Assembly: GCF_000832125.1 (NCBI RefSeq)
Contig: NZ_JPRK01000003.1
Span: 186,001-250,000, forward strand
From: Flavobacterium hibernum
GTDB taxonomy: Bacteria > Bacteroidota > Bacteroidia > Flavobacteriales > Flavobacteriaceae
DNA length: 64,000 nucleotides
Reading direction: 5' to 3'
Shown here: positions 17,378 to 26,043 of the stretch, piece after piece
Layout of the letters: each line of letters begins with the position of its first letter
How positions within the stretch are numbered: position 1 is the stretch's first letter
Notes under the pieces: model-generated
Databases searched by the model: none
Told to the model about the DNA's origin: nothing
Seen by the model: the letters and a program-made list of their open reading frames with translations, nothing else
Made by a program: the position numbers and the translations under genes

Positions 17378-18006
17378 GTTTTTAATTAATAATTTATTTA
17401 TACAAAGGTATAAAGCCAGTCCTAAAGTGTCATGGACATAATATGTCCATCATATGTAAAATCCATTTTGCTTACCTAATTTTGTATCTGAAATGAACAA
17501 GAAAGGTTAAAATGAGCAATCAAAAACCTTCCCTAAAGCGGTCAGAATTTTGTTGTTTTGAAATTGGTTTATTGCTTTGAAAGAGCACGTTTTCAATCTA
17601 AAATTCGGAAGATAAATCGGCATAATAGCTACCAGGTTATAACAGTTCTGAATTTTATGCAGTGTGCACTTTCCTTGAGTTCTAAAAATAAAAATGAAAT
17701 GGATTTTAGAAAAAACATTAAAAATTTAATGACTGTCTTTATAGTGTATTAAGTTCTAGGAACAATACAGTTAAAATATCAAATTGTCCAAAAGAGGTAA
17801 TTATTGGATATTTTGAATTTTTAAAATCTTAGAAAATACTAGAATGTCTAAAGAACATTAAAGTATCAGGAGGATTGCCACGTTCCTGCAATCGGCAAGA
17901 TGTCCTGTTGTTAAACAACAGCCTTCTTGCTGCTCTACACTCGGAACTCGTGAGCAGTGATAGTGAAAGGATAAATAAGGTTTGATAACAATGAAAAAGA
18001 GAGAAA
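17378..18006. other. Intergenic region upstream of mobilisation genes
   Basis: 629 bp. A 64-codon frame at 17558-17752 is not convincing as a gene. The right third (about 17870-17960) is less AT-rich than the rest and carries the hairpin described at 17895-17930, immediately before the MobC-like gene. This is the expected place of an origin of transfer. Confidence 0.45.
17895..17930. other. Candidate origin-of-transfer hairpin
   Basis: GCAAGA...CTGTTGTT / AACAACAG...TCTTGC form an imperfect stem with an AAAC-like loop, 77 bp upstream of the first mobilisation gene. Relaxosome proteins and MOBP relaxases generally act at an inverted repeat close to their own genes. No nic site was identified. 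Confidence 0.35.
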
Positions 18007-18399
18007 ATGAAAAGAGAAAATTCAAACAGAACACGCATAGTTGGGTTACGCTTTACTCCCGAAGAGTATACGAAAATTGAGAAAAAATGGAAAACTAGTA
18101 CTTGCCGCAAACTGAGTGATTATATTCGCAGGCACTTATTTGAGAAATCTATAAACACCATTTACAGGAATCAGTCTTTAGATGATATGGCCCATGAAAT
18201 GATGCAGTTATTCAAGCAATTAAATGGCATTGGAAACAACTTCAATCAGGCAGTAAAAAAACTACATACACTAAATCAAATTCCGGAATTTAAAGTATGG
18301 ATAATAAGTGCTGAACTGGATAAGAAAATCCTTTTTGACAAGATTGATGAAATCAAAAACTACATCCGGAAAATCTCCGAAAAATGGTTGCGATCATAA
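18007..18399 (+). CDS. MobC-like relaxosome accessory protein
   Basis: 130 residues. The N-terminal RIVGLRFTPEEYTKIEKKWK is a ribbon-helix-helix-like start, and SDYIRRHLFEKSI follows. The segment KQLNGIGNNFNQAVKKLHTL at about 73-92 is the hallmark of the MobC family of relaxosome proteins, which help the relaxase open the oriT DNA. Its last 16 bases overlap the relaxase gene, so the two are translated together. Naming varies: in Bacteroides elements the corresponding protein is called BmgB or MobA. Confidence 0.85.
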   Translation: MKRENSNRTRIVGLRFTPEEYTKIEKKWKTSTCRKLSDYIRRHLFEKSINTIYRNQSLDDMAHEMMQLFKQLNGIGNNFNQAVKKLHTLNQIPEFKVWIISAELDKKILFDKIDEIKNYIRKISEKWLRS

Positions 18400-19688
18400 A
18401 AACAGGATACTCTATCCACAAGGTTTTCTATTACAATGAAAACAAAGTAAAAGAAAATGTGGCAGAGTGTATAGGTGCCGGAAATTATCCAATTGATGTT
18501 GATCAAATGGGGCTTACTGTGAAACTGAACCGTTTTTTAAAACAACTGGAACTAAATGAAAATGTAAAGCGAAACAGTGTACATATTTCGATCAACTTTG
18601 ATCCTTCAGAAAATCATTCCAAGGAAAAATTAATGGCTATCGCGGATACTTATATGGAAAAAATCGGTTTTGGTGAACAGCCTTATCTCGTGTATCAGCA
18701 TCACGATTCCGGGCATCCGCACATCCATCTAGTCTCCATAAATGTTCAAAGAGATGGTAAACGAATTGACATGCAAAATATTGGCAAAAACCGATCTGAA
18801 CCGGCAAGAAAAGAAATCGAAGAACGCTTTGGACTTGTTAAGGCGCAAGGGAATAAAAACAGTACTGATTTTACGCTTAAGCCAATCATCTCACAAAAGA
18901 TTCAATACGGGCGAAGCGAATCGAAAAAGGCTATTACAAATGTACTCAATCAGGTGCTTTCATCGTATAAATATGCCAGCCTTCCGCAGCTCAATGCAGT
19001 GCTCAAACAATACAATGTTTTAGCAGACCCAGGCAATGAAGATTCAAAAATGTTTAAAGCAAAAGGATTGATGTATAGAATACTTGATGATGACGGTAAA
19101 CCTATCGGAGTCCCCATAAAAGCCAGTCTGTTTTACAACAAGCCAACACTTAAATTTTTAGAAGAAAAATTTGCGTCTAATAAAACAAATGAAATCTCAA
19201 ATATAAGAAGGGTAAAAAATGCCATTGATATGGCATTCTTTAAAACTCAAATATCGCTCGCAGAACTAGTTCAAGTACTGCAAAAAGATGGAATCAATAC
19301 TGTTTTTAGAAAAAACACAGAAGGATTACTTTATGGGATTACCTATGTAGATCATACCACAAAATGTGTTTTTAATGGCAGTACACTTGGCAAACAATAC
19401 AGCGCTAAGGCAATACAGGAACGCTGTGCATCCGTTAATCCGGCCGAACAAAAAATGACAGGTTCAGTTAGTGAAAAATTACACGAAATCACATTTGAAG
19501 CACCTATATCAGAAATCCTTACAACGCTGTTTGGTGATGATTTCAGGAATAACAAATACGTAGGATCCAACACTATAATGGGCCAATTAGCAGAGATACT
19601 CACGCAAGCTGAACAACCAGCTAATTATCTTCCATACGAGCTGAGAAACAAAAAGAAAAAAAGAAGGGGACAGTCCAATAATCGATAA
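18384..19688 (+). CDS. Relaxase/mobilisation nuclease (MOBP-type)
   Basis: 434 residues. The N-terminal relaxase domain has Tyr9 in TGYSIHKV as a candidate nicking tyrosine, SVHISINFDPSE near 65-76, and the metal-binding triad H111-x-H113-x-H115 in GHPHIHLVSINVQRDGKRID. It nicks DNA at oriT and stays covalently attached to the transferred strand. The C-terminal ~250 residues are helical, basic at the very end (RNKKKKRRGQ). The gene begins inside the MobC-like gene, and the coupling protein follows after 11 bp, giving a complete mobilisation module. The window shows no type IV secretion (tra) genes. Confidence 0.9.
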   Translation: MVAIIKTGYSIHKVFYYNENKVKENVAECIGAGNYPIDVDQMGLTVKLNRFLKQLELNENVKRNSVHISINFDPSENHSKEKLMAIADTYMEKIGFGEQPYLVYQHHDSGHPHIHLVSINVQRDGKRIDMQNIGKNRSEPARKEIEERFGLVKAQGNKNSTDFTLKPIISQKIQYGRSESKKAITNVLNQVLSSYKYASLPQLNAVLKQYNVLADPGNEDSKMFKAKGLMYRILDDDGKPIGVPIKASLFYNKPTLKFLEEKFASNKTNEISNIRRVKNAIDMAFFKTQISLAELVQVLQKDGINTVFRKNTEGLLYGITYVDHTTKCVFNGSTLGKQYSAKAIQERCASVNPAEQKMTGSVSEKLHEITFEAPISEILTTLFGDDFRNNKYVGSNTIMGQLAEILTQAEQPANYLPYELRNKKKKRRGQSNNR

Positions 19689-19699
19689 AACTTGAAATC

Positions 19700-21688
19700 A
19701 TGGCTATGCAGACAGGAGAAAACGAACAGGCACTGAGAAAGATCTTGGATATGACAAGACTCATCAGCATCATTATTTTACTAATCCATTTTTATTATTA
19801 CTGCTATGCTGCCTTTAGACAATGGCATTTGGTCAGCGGGTTCAGTGATAAAATCATGGGTAATATTTATCATACAGGATTATTCAGTAATTTTCATAAA
19901 TCCAAACTATTTGCGTTGGGATTTTTAATAACCTCGCTAATTGGAGCTAAAGGGCGAAAAGATGAAAAGCTGAATTATAAAACAGCTTTTGCTTATATAA
20001 TTACAGGTATCCTTATTTACTTTATAAGTTATCTTTCACTATACCTGAAAATAGAACTGATGCTGGCGGCAATTGCCTACATGACCATAACCTCCAGTGG
20101 CTTTCTTCTGATACTTTCCGGTGGTACATTATTATCGCGTATTATAAAGAACAGGCTCAATAGTAAGGATGTTTTTAATAAAGAAAATGAAACTTTTCCT
20201 CAGGAAGAAAGACTTCTGGAAAATGAATATTCTATTAATCTGCCAGCCCGATATCACTTAAAGGATAAGATAAGGGACAGCTGGATAAATATTATTAATC
20301 CTTTTCGGGGACTGCTGGTTTCCGGTACTCCTGGAGCCGGAAAATCCTATTTTGTCATACGTCATGTGATTACCCAGCACATCCGTAAAAAATTCACCAT
20401 GTTTGTCTATGATTTCAAGTTTGATGACCTGACAAGAATTGTTTATAATACCTGGCTTAAATACAAACATCTCTATCCGAAATTACCTCAGTTTTATGTC
20501 ATTAATTTTGATGATCTGACCCGGACCAACCGTTGTAATCCGTTAGAGCCGTCAGGTATGAGTGATATTACGGATGCTTCAGAATCGGCACGTACCATTT
20601 TGTTGGGACTCAACAGGGAATGGATCAAAAGACAGGGGGATTTTTTTGTAGAATCACCGATTAATTTTCTTTCCGCCATAATATGGTATTTACGAAAATA
20701 TAAAGACGGTGAATTCTGTACGCTTCCCCATGTAATTGAACTCATGCAGGAAGATTACGATAGTCTCTTTACACTGCTCAGAACCGAAAAAGAAATCGAA
20801 GTACTTATTAATCCCTTTGTGAATGCCTACCTAAATAATGTTATGGACCAATTAGAGGGGCAAATTGCTTCTGCAAAAATTGCCATGGCACGGCTTTCCT
20901 CTCCACAATTGTATTATATTTTATCGGGTAGTGACTTCACATTGGACATCAATAATCCGGACGATCCTAAGATCGTATGTATGGGCAATAATCCGCAGAA
21001 AATCCAAATATATGGAGCTGTATTGTCACTTTACGTAAACCGATTGGTAAAGCAGGTGAACCAAAAAAATAAACAGAAAAGCAGCTTGATCTTCGATGAA
21101 TTTCCAACTATTTATCTCAATAATATGGATAGTTTAATTGCTACAGCCCGAAGTAATAAAGTAGCAACTTGTTTGGGTATTCAGGATTTTAGCCAACTGC
21201 GTAAAGATTATGGACGAGAACAGGCGGATGTGATTATGAATATTGTCGGAAACATAGTAAGCGGACAAGTTACAGGTGATACTGCCAAACAATTGTCAGA
21301 GCGTTTTGGAAAAATTATGCAGGACAGGGAAAGCCTTTCCATTAATAGCGGAGATACTTCTATAAGTCGTTCCAAACAATTGGAATCGGCAGTACCTCCA
21401 TCCAAAATTTCCGGACTTAGTTCCGGTGAATTCGTGGGTATGGTAGCGGATGATCCTGATTGTAAAATTGAACTCAAAACATTTCATTCTGAAATAGTAA
21501 ATGACCATAAATCATTAAAAAAAGAACAGGATCAATATGTCGATATTCCTACTATTCGCAAAGTTGATAATGCAATGGTACAGCGGAATTACTTACAGAT
21601 AAAAAAGGATGTCAAGGATATTATTCATGCTGAAAAGGAAAGACTACTAAATGATATTGAATTAAGCCATTTAGTAATAAAGAAGTGA
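19700..21688 (+). CDS. Type IV coupling protein (TraG/VirD4-like mobilisation ATPase)
   Basis: 662 residues. Four hydrophobic segments at about 21-37, 68-83, 95-113 and 121-143 anchor it in the inner membrane. The ATPase domain has a Walker A motif GTPGAGKS at 209-216 and a Walker B motif SSLIFDEFPT, followed by ATARSNKVATCLGIQDFSQL, typical of TraG/MobC proteins of Bacteroidota elements. It brings the relaxase-DNA complex to the secretion channel. It is the last gene of the mobilisation operon; a 184-bp gap separates it from the DUF4062 gene. Confidence 0.88.
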   Translation: MAMQTGENEQALRKILDMTRLISIIILLIHFYYYCYAAFRQWHLVSGFSDKIMGNIYHTGLFSNFHKSKLFALGFLITSLIGAKGRKDEKLNYKTAFAYIITGILIYFISYLSLYLKIELMLAAIAYMTITSSGFLLILSGGTLLSRIIKNRLNSKDVFNKENETFPQEERLLENEYSINLPARYHLKDKIRDSWINIINPFRGLLVSGTPGAGKSYFVIRHVITQHIRKKFTMFVYDFKFDDLTRIVYNTWLKYKHLYPKLPQFYVINFDDLTRTNRCNPLEPSGMSDITDASESARTILLGLNREWIKRQGDFFVESPINFLSAIIWYLRKYKDGEFCTLPHVIELMQEDYDSLFTLLRTEKEIEVLINPFVNAYLNNVMDQLEGQIASAKIAMARLSSPQLYYILSGSDFTLDINNPDDPKIVCMGNNPQKIQIYGAVLSLYVNRLVKQVNQKNKQKSSLIFDEFPTIYLNNMDSLIATARSNKVATCLGIQDFSQLRKDYGREQADVIMNIVGNIVSGQVTGDTAKQLSERFGKIMQDRESLSINSGDTSISRSKQLESAVPPSKISGLSSGEFVGMVADDPDCKIELKTFHSEIVNDHKSLKKEQDQYVDIPTIRKVDNAMVQRNYLQIKKDVKDIIHAEKERLLNDIELSHLVIKK

Positions 21689-21872
21689 TACTCTCGATTG
21701 AAAACAATGAATATACAATGGCTTGCGTACAGATATTGATTATATAAGTAATATTAGCTTAAATTGTTATATTTACAATGCAGATGAATTATTTGTTTTG
21801 ATTTAAATTTCGTTGATATTGATCTTTTCTTTCTCTTAATCGAACTAAGAAATAAACAATAAAATTACCCGG

Positions 21873-22406
21873 ATGGTTAGTAAACTTAAAATAATGGTAT
21901 CGTCAACAGTCTACGGATCTGAATCTGACCTTGACCAGATCAAATATATATTAGAAAATTTTGGTTATGAGGTAATCATGTCCAAAGAAGGTAATATCTA
22001 TGTTCCGATTGGTAGTAATCCGGAAGCAGCTTGTCTTAAAGCTGTAGAAAATTGTGATTTATTTTTAGGAATTATATTTCCGAGATATGGTTCCGGAATT
22101 ACCCATAAGGAATTTGAGAAGGCTGTCGAACTTGATAAACCCCGCTGGTTTGTAACCCATAAATATATTGAATATACTCGAAAGTTAATGCATCAATTCA
22201 TGCATGCAGAAGATGGAAAAAGAAATGGATTTGATATAAAATCAACTTCTGTTTTGGATAGTGTTAAAGTTGTAGATATGTATAATATAGCCAGAAAAGA
22301 TTGGTGCCAACCCTTTTTTAATACAAGTGAGATACATCTTTTCATTAGTACACAATTTCACGATATATCACTTAGGAAGAAAGAATTACAAAATAGAAAA
22401 AAATGA
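21873..22406 (+). CDS. DUF4062-domain protein
   Basis: 177 residues. The N-terminus KIMVSSTVYGSESDLDQIKY and CDLFLGIIFPRYGSGITHKEFEKAVELDKPRWFV give the DUF4062 pattern (IxVSST... and GxxYG... equivalents), a Rossmann-like fold related to TIR and other nucleotide-processing effector domains. It overlaps the next gene by 4 bp (ATGA), so the two are probably one unit. DUF4062 proteins occur in defence islands as putative sensors or NAD-related effectors. No separate effector motif is visible here. Confidence 0.75.
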   Translation: MVSKLKIMVSSTVYGSESDLDQIKYILENFGYEVIMSKEGNIYVPIGSNPEAACLKAVENCDLFLGIIFPRYGSGITHKEFEKAVELDKPRWFVTHKYIEYTRKLMHQFMHAEDGKRNGFDIKSTSVLDSVKVVDMYNIARKDWCQPFFNTSEIHLFISTQFHDISLRKKELQNRKK

Positions 22407-23905
22407 ACAACGAAGAACTTATAGAGAGCTTAATTAGACAAGGCAAAAGCGATCAACTAGAATTTCTACAAGTTGTGAATAAGGAAACTATTGGTAAAAC
22501 CATAGGTAGCTTTTTAAATAACGAGGGAGGTCAATTACTAATTGGTATTGGAGAAAAAAAAGAAGTTCTTGGAGTTGAAAATGCAGAAAGATTGAAAGCA
22601 GAATTAACTGAATATTTAAACACAGAAATAATTCCGGAATCCCCTATTATGATATCGGTTGAACCTCTACAGAATAAGAAAATTATATCAATTAAGGTAT
22701 GGACTGGTTCCAAACAACCTTATATTTTTAATGGTGGAATTTATTATAGAAAAGGTAATCAAACAATCAAAGCTACATCAACCGAAATTTCAGAATTAAT
22801 CCATAATAGACAGTCAACGGAACTGCATTGGGAAAGACAGTTGGCAATGGGTATTGATCTCGAAGATTTGGACTTAGATGAACTACAGAAAACAATTAAA
22901 GAAACGATAAATAAAACCAAACTAGAAGAATATAAAAAAGAGCCGATTGCTTTTTTAACTCATTTTGGACTATATCAAAACGGAAGTTTTACCAATGCTG
23001 CTGTTATTCTTTTTGCAAAAAATCCAGCTAGGTTTATTCCGCAATCAAGAGTTAGAATTGCATTTTTGGAACAAGGTAAAACTGGGGACAAATTCCTTGA
23101 TGATCAACTTTTGGAAGGTAATATTTTTAAAAATATTGAATCGATACTGAAATTTTTGGAAAAACATCTAACCACTTCAAGTAAATTTAGCGATAACGAC
23201 TGGAAGCGTAAAGACAATTATATATTCCCTATGTCTGCACTACGGGAAGGTATTATAAATGCATTAGTGCATAGGGACTATTTTTCTATTTCCGGATCGG
23301 TTTCGATACTAATTTATAAGGATCGTTTAGAAATATCAAATTCCGGAAAATCTCCACTAAAAGCGGCTGAACTTAAAAAAAATCATTTATCCATGCCTGT
23401 AAATCCGGATATTGCTCATATTATATTCCTGAGAGGTTTTATGGAAAAGATTGGAAGGGGTACTCTGAAGATATTAGATGCCTGTAAAGAAGCTGGTCTT
23501 GGAGAGCCAGTATGGAGAACTAATGAAAATGATGTTAGACTTACATTTTTTAGTAATGTTTACTCTAATGGTGATAATGCTAGTATTCGTAATCCTAATA
23601 AAAAACCTGAGGGAGCAACTGAGGGAGCAATTGAGGGAGCAATTGAGGGAGCAATTGAGGGAGCAATTGAGGGAGCAACTAAATCTTTAAAACTAAAGTT
23701 AGTAATCCTATTAAAAGCTATTGCAGATAATGAAGGAAAAAGAATCCCTGATTATGAAGTACTAACTAAAATAAATAAAAAGACTATTGAGCGTTATATA
23801 AGCCAGCTTCGAGATGCAAATTTGGTAGAATTTAAAGGCGAAGCTGCTCAAACCGGTGGATACCATTTAACTACTGTTTTAAAAGAAAGAATAAAGGCGA
23901 AATAA
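22403..23905 (+). CDS. AlbA_2 (Schlafen-like) protein with HATPase_c_4 domain
   Basis: 500 residues. The N-terminal AlbA_2 domain (LEFLQVVNKETIGKTIGSFL, then NNEGGQLLIGIGEKKEVLG, about 19-57) is followed by a GHKL-like segment SALREGIINALVHRDYF (about 278-294) and RGFMEKIGRGTLKILDACKE, as in COG2865-type regulators. A low-complexity tract of GAIEG units lies at about 403-426, and a C-terminal winged-helix-like module (IPDYEVLTKINKKTIERYIS) completes the protein. It could be a nucleic-acid-binding regulator or a defence component acting with the DUF4062 protein with which it overlaps. Confidence 0.8.
   Translation: MNNEELIESLIRQGKSDQLEFLQVVNKETIGKTIGSFLNNEGGQLLIGIGEKKEVLGVENAERLKAELTEYLNTEIIPESPIMISVEPLQNKKIISIKVWTGSKQPYIFNGGIYYRKGNQTIKATSTEISELIHNRQSTELHWERQLAMGIDLEDLDLDELQKTIKETINKTKLEEYKKEPIAFLTHFGLYQNGSFTNAAVILFAKNPARFIPQSRVRIAFLEQGKTGDKFLDDQLLEGNIFKNIESILKFLEKHLTTSSKFSDNDWKRKDNYIFPMSALREGIINALVHRDYFSISGSVSILIYKDRLEISNSGKSPLKAAELKKNHLSMPVNPDIAHIIFLRGFMEKIGRGTLKILDACKEAGLGEPVWRTNENDVRLTFFSNVYSNGDNASIRNPNKKPEGATEGAIEGAIEGAIEGAIEGATKSLKLKLVILLKAIADNEGKRIPDYEVLTKINKKTIERYISQLRDANLVEFKGEAAQTGGYHLTTVLKERIKAK
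23609..23680 (+). repeat. Six 12-bp tandem repeats within coding sequence
   Basis: The unit GAGGGAGCAA[C/T]T is present exactly six times, encoding EGA[T/I] repeats between the ATPase-like domain and the winged helix. The unit is a multiple of three, so copy-number change would alter linker length without breaking the frame. The first and last units carry C, the inner four T. Confidence 0.9.
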
Positions 23906-24007
23906 TAAAGTGACTCTCTTTATAGAAGTAGTGGATATGATATTTTCATATAAATTCCTATTGCACACAAATTATAAATCAAAAGATATTAATTGTCTTA
24001 AATTAAA

Positions 24008-24032
24008 AACGACACTCATGTTGAGTGTCGTT
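24008..24032. terminator. Bidirectional terminator between convergent genes
   Basis: Perfect 11-bp stem AACGACACTCA / TGAGTGTCGTT in the 138-bp gap between the AlbA_2 gene and the DUF262 gene, which converge on it. Confidence 0.75.
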
Positions 24033-24043
24033 CAGAACTATAA

Positions 24044-26035
24044 TTACTTTATTGATTTACATTTTTTTGCTCCTTCTTTATTATTCGCCACTTTACTCTC
24101 AGGAATTAACCAACAGCATTCATCTTCTTTAATAGCTATATAGTGCTTCTTACTATAATCAAGTAGCCCTTTTTCTTTGATTAATCTTTTTTTCCAATTG
24201 GGCATATCATTTGGAATTTCGTAACCTTCTATAATTTCATCTAATCCTTTCTCAGTCAACTTTTGTAACAACCCAATTAAATATTTCTTGAAATTGGATT
24301 TATAAGCAAAACTTTTTAAATCATTGATACTTCCTATCATACATCTCTTAGGGGCTCCAACAGCATATAACCATGATGTATCCCAATAATTATAAAAATG
24401 ATTGTCATCAATAGTAAATAAACCTCTTCGGAAATCATTTGAGATATCATTATCGTCACTTAAATGATATTGTAATACTTTTTCAATTTTAGATAATTTA
24501 TCTGATGAAAAAGATCCTATGCTATTCTTGTCAAATTCTATACAATCAAATGCAAAAGTAATTCTCCCTCTACAGAAATTTGTATCTTCTGTTTTGAAAA
24601 TGATTCCTTTATAAGTATCATCAAAACCGATTATTCTTGACTTTATAATTTCTTCCTTTACTTGATCTTTAGCAAATTCAGATTTAATACTGTTTTCTGA
24701 AAGATACCTGTAGATATCTTTGCTTCCAATTGATAATTCATTTATTAATCGAATTGCTCCGGTAAAAGTTTCCGCACTATCAATAGTTGAGTTTACAACA
24801 ATATTTCTCACTACTCTTATCCAATCTGAGAAATTTGTATTGTCAATTTCTTCGTTATTTAGCAGATATTGGGTTTGGGCATAAAATAATACTATTTTTT
24901 GGTATTCTATTTTATCCCCTTTTGCTATTGTATCAAAAAAGTTAATTTCATTATTTAAGTAACTCCAAAGATTGAAATCTAATTGTATTTTATCTTTTAT
25001 ACTTGAATATGCGTCAAGCGCTTCTTTCAAATAACAAAAAGAATTGAAGTCAAAATCTTCTGGTTTAATAACATTTGGTTGGTTTAATATTTCGCGAATA
25101 CGTCTTTCTTTCGAATCTTTATCTTTTTCAGATAAAGATAAACAACTCATCAAAATAGAACTTATAATTTTTATAGAAGGACTATCTGTTAAATTGTCTC
25201 CATCTTTGACAGTCCAAAACAAATCAGTCCAGATTGTGTCTATTTTATGAGCAAATTTTTCAGTTGGGTTTGTAATTTCTTTTTCCCAAAATTCTATTTT
25301 GATTTTATTTTCAAAGGAAGCCTTAAAGTTTTCGAAATCAGTAAGAGGTTTTCCCCTTGCATTCATCTTAATGTATAAATCATCTGAAAGTCCAAAATCT
25401 TTCAGTTCGATGTAATTAAATGTTATGGTATGATCTTCGGTAAATTTAGGCCAAAGGTCTTTTATGTTTTCAAACTTTTTATCAGTTGCTTTTTGATTAA
25501 TAGCATCTAACATAACGAGCATTGCTTTTATTGTCGGGTCTTTTTTCCAGGAAAGAAAAAACCAGGGAGAATCAATTATAGTTTTAGAAAGTTGGTTATT
25601 TTTAGGAACACCATTTTTGTCAAAATCAGTTTCCAATAGATTCTTGAAATTGATTCCTTTCTGTATCAGTTCAATGCAGAATTCGCGTGAAGTAGTTCTG
25701 GTTTCGTATGTGAAATTTTCAAGTATAGCTTTACCTGCCAACTTATCTTCTTTATATGCAACATACCAATGTAAAAGAAAAAGAGTAGTTAATCGTTGTT
25801 GGCCATCCAATGGCTGCATAAAATCATCTATTACACTTCCATAAATAAAATCTAATTCAAGTGGCTTATTTAAGGAAAGAGCACTAAATATCGAATTTAA
25901 AAATCTTTGTCTTATTTCTGATTTGTCTTCTCTTCCCTGAGCATAATCTCTTTGAATAATAGGTATTTCTATTTTATGTAATTGTAATAATTGCCAAAAA
26001 GACATTTTTTTTGAAGTTTCTATATCTGCCCTCAT
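24044..26035 (-). CDS. DUF262-domain protein (GmrS-like)
   Basis: 663 residues. The N-terminal DUF262 (ParB/Srx-like) domain is clear: IPIIQRDYAQGR at 25-36 and the signature DGQQRLTT at 77-84. Later, DLYIKMNARGKPLTDFENFK (about 222-241) matches the second conserved block of the family. In GmrSD-type systems this domain is the NTP-dependent part, joined to a DUF1524 HNH nuclease; I see no clear HNH motif in the C-terminal half here. It starts 8 bp after the stop of the second DUF262 gene, so the two are one operon and may form a type IV-like restriction or anti-phage pair in which only one subunit carries the nuclease. Confidence 0.82.
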   Translation of the reverse strand: MRADIETSKKMSFWQLLQLHKIEIPIIQRDYAQGREDKSEIRQRFLNSIFSALSLNKPLELDFIYGSVIDDFMQPLDGQQRLTTLFLLHWYVAYKEDKLAGKAILENFTYETRTTSREFCIELIQKGINFKNLLETDFDKNGVPKNNQLSKTIIDSPWFFLSWKKDPTIKAMLVMLDAINQKATDKKFENIKDLWPKFTEDHTITFNYIELKDFGLSDDLYIKMNARGKPLTDFENFKASFENKIKIEFWEKEITNPTEKFAHKIDTIWTDLFWTVKDGDNLTDSPSIKIISSILMSCLSLSEKDKDSKERRIREILNQPNVIKPEDFDFNSFCYLKEALDAYSSIKDKIQLDFNLWSYLNNEINFFDTIAKGDKIEYQKIVLFYAQTQYLLNNEEIDNTNFSDWIRVVRNIVVNSTIDSAETFTGAIRLINELSIGSKDIYRYLSENSIKSEFAKDQVKEEIIKSRIIGFDDTYKGIIFKTEDTNFCRGRITFAFDCIEFDKNSIGSFSSDKLSKIEKVLQYHLSDDNDISNDFRRGLFTIDDNHFYNYWDTSWLYAVGAPKRCMIGSINDLKSFAYKSNFKKYLIGLLQKLTEKGLDEIIEGYEIPNDMPNWKKRLIKEKGLLDYSKKHYIAIKEDECCWLIPESKVANNKEGAKKCKSIK

Positions 26036-26043
26036 CTTTTGCT

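Noticed and set aside
17558..17752. 64-codon plus-strand frame
   Set aside because: Low-complexity composition, no family resemblance and no promoter or neighbour linkage; judged to be chance in AT-rich DNA.
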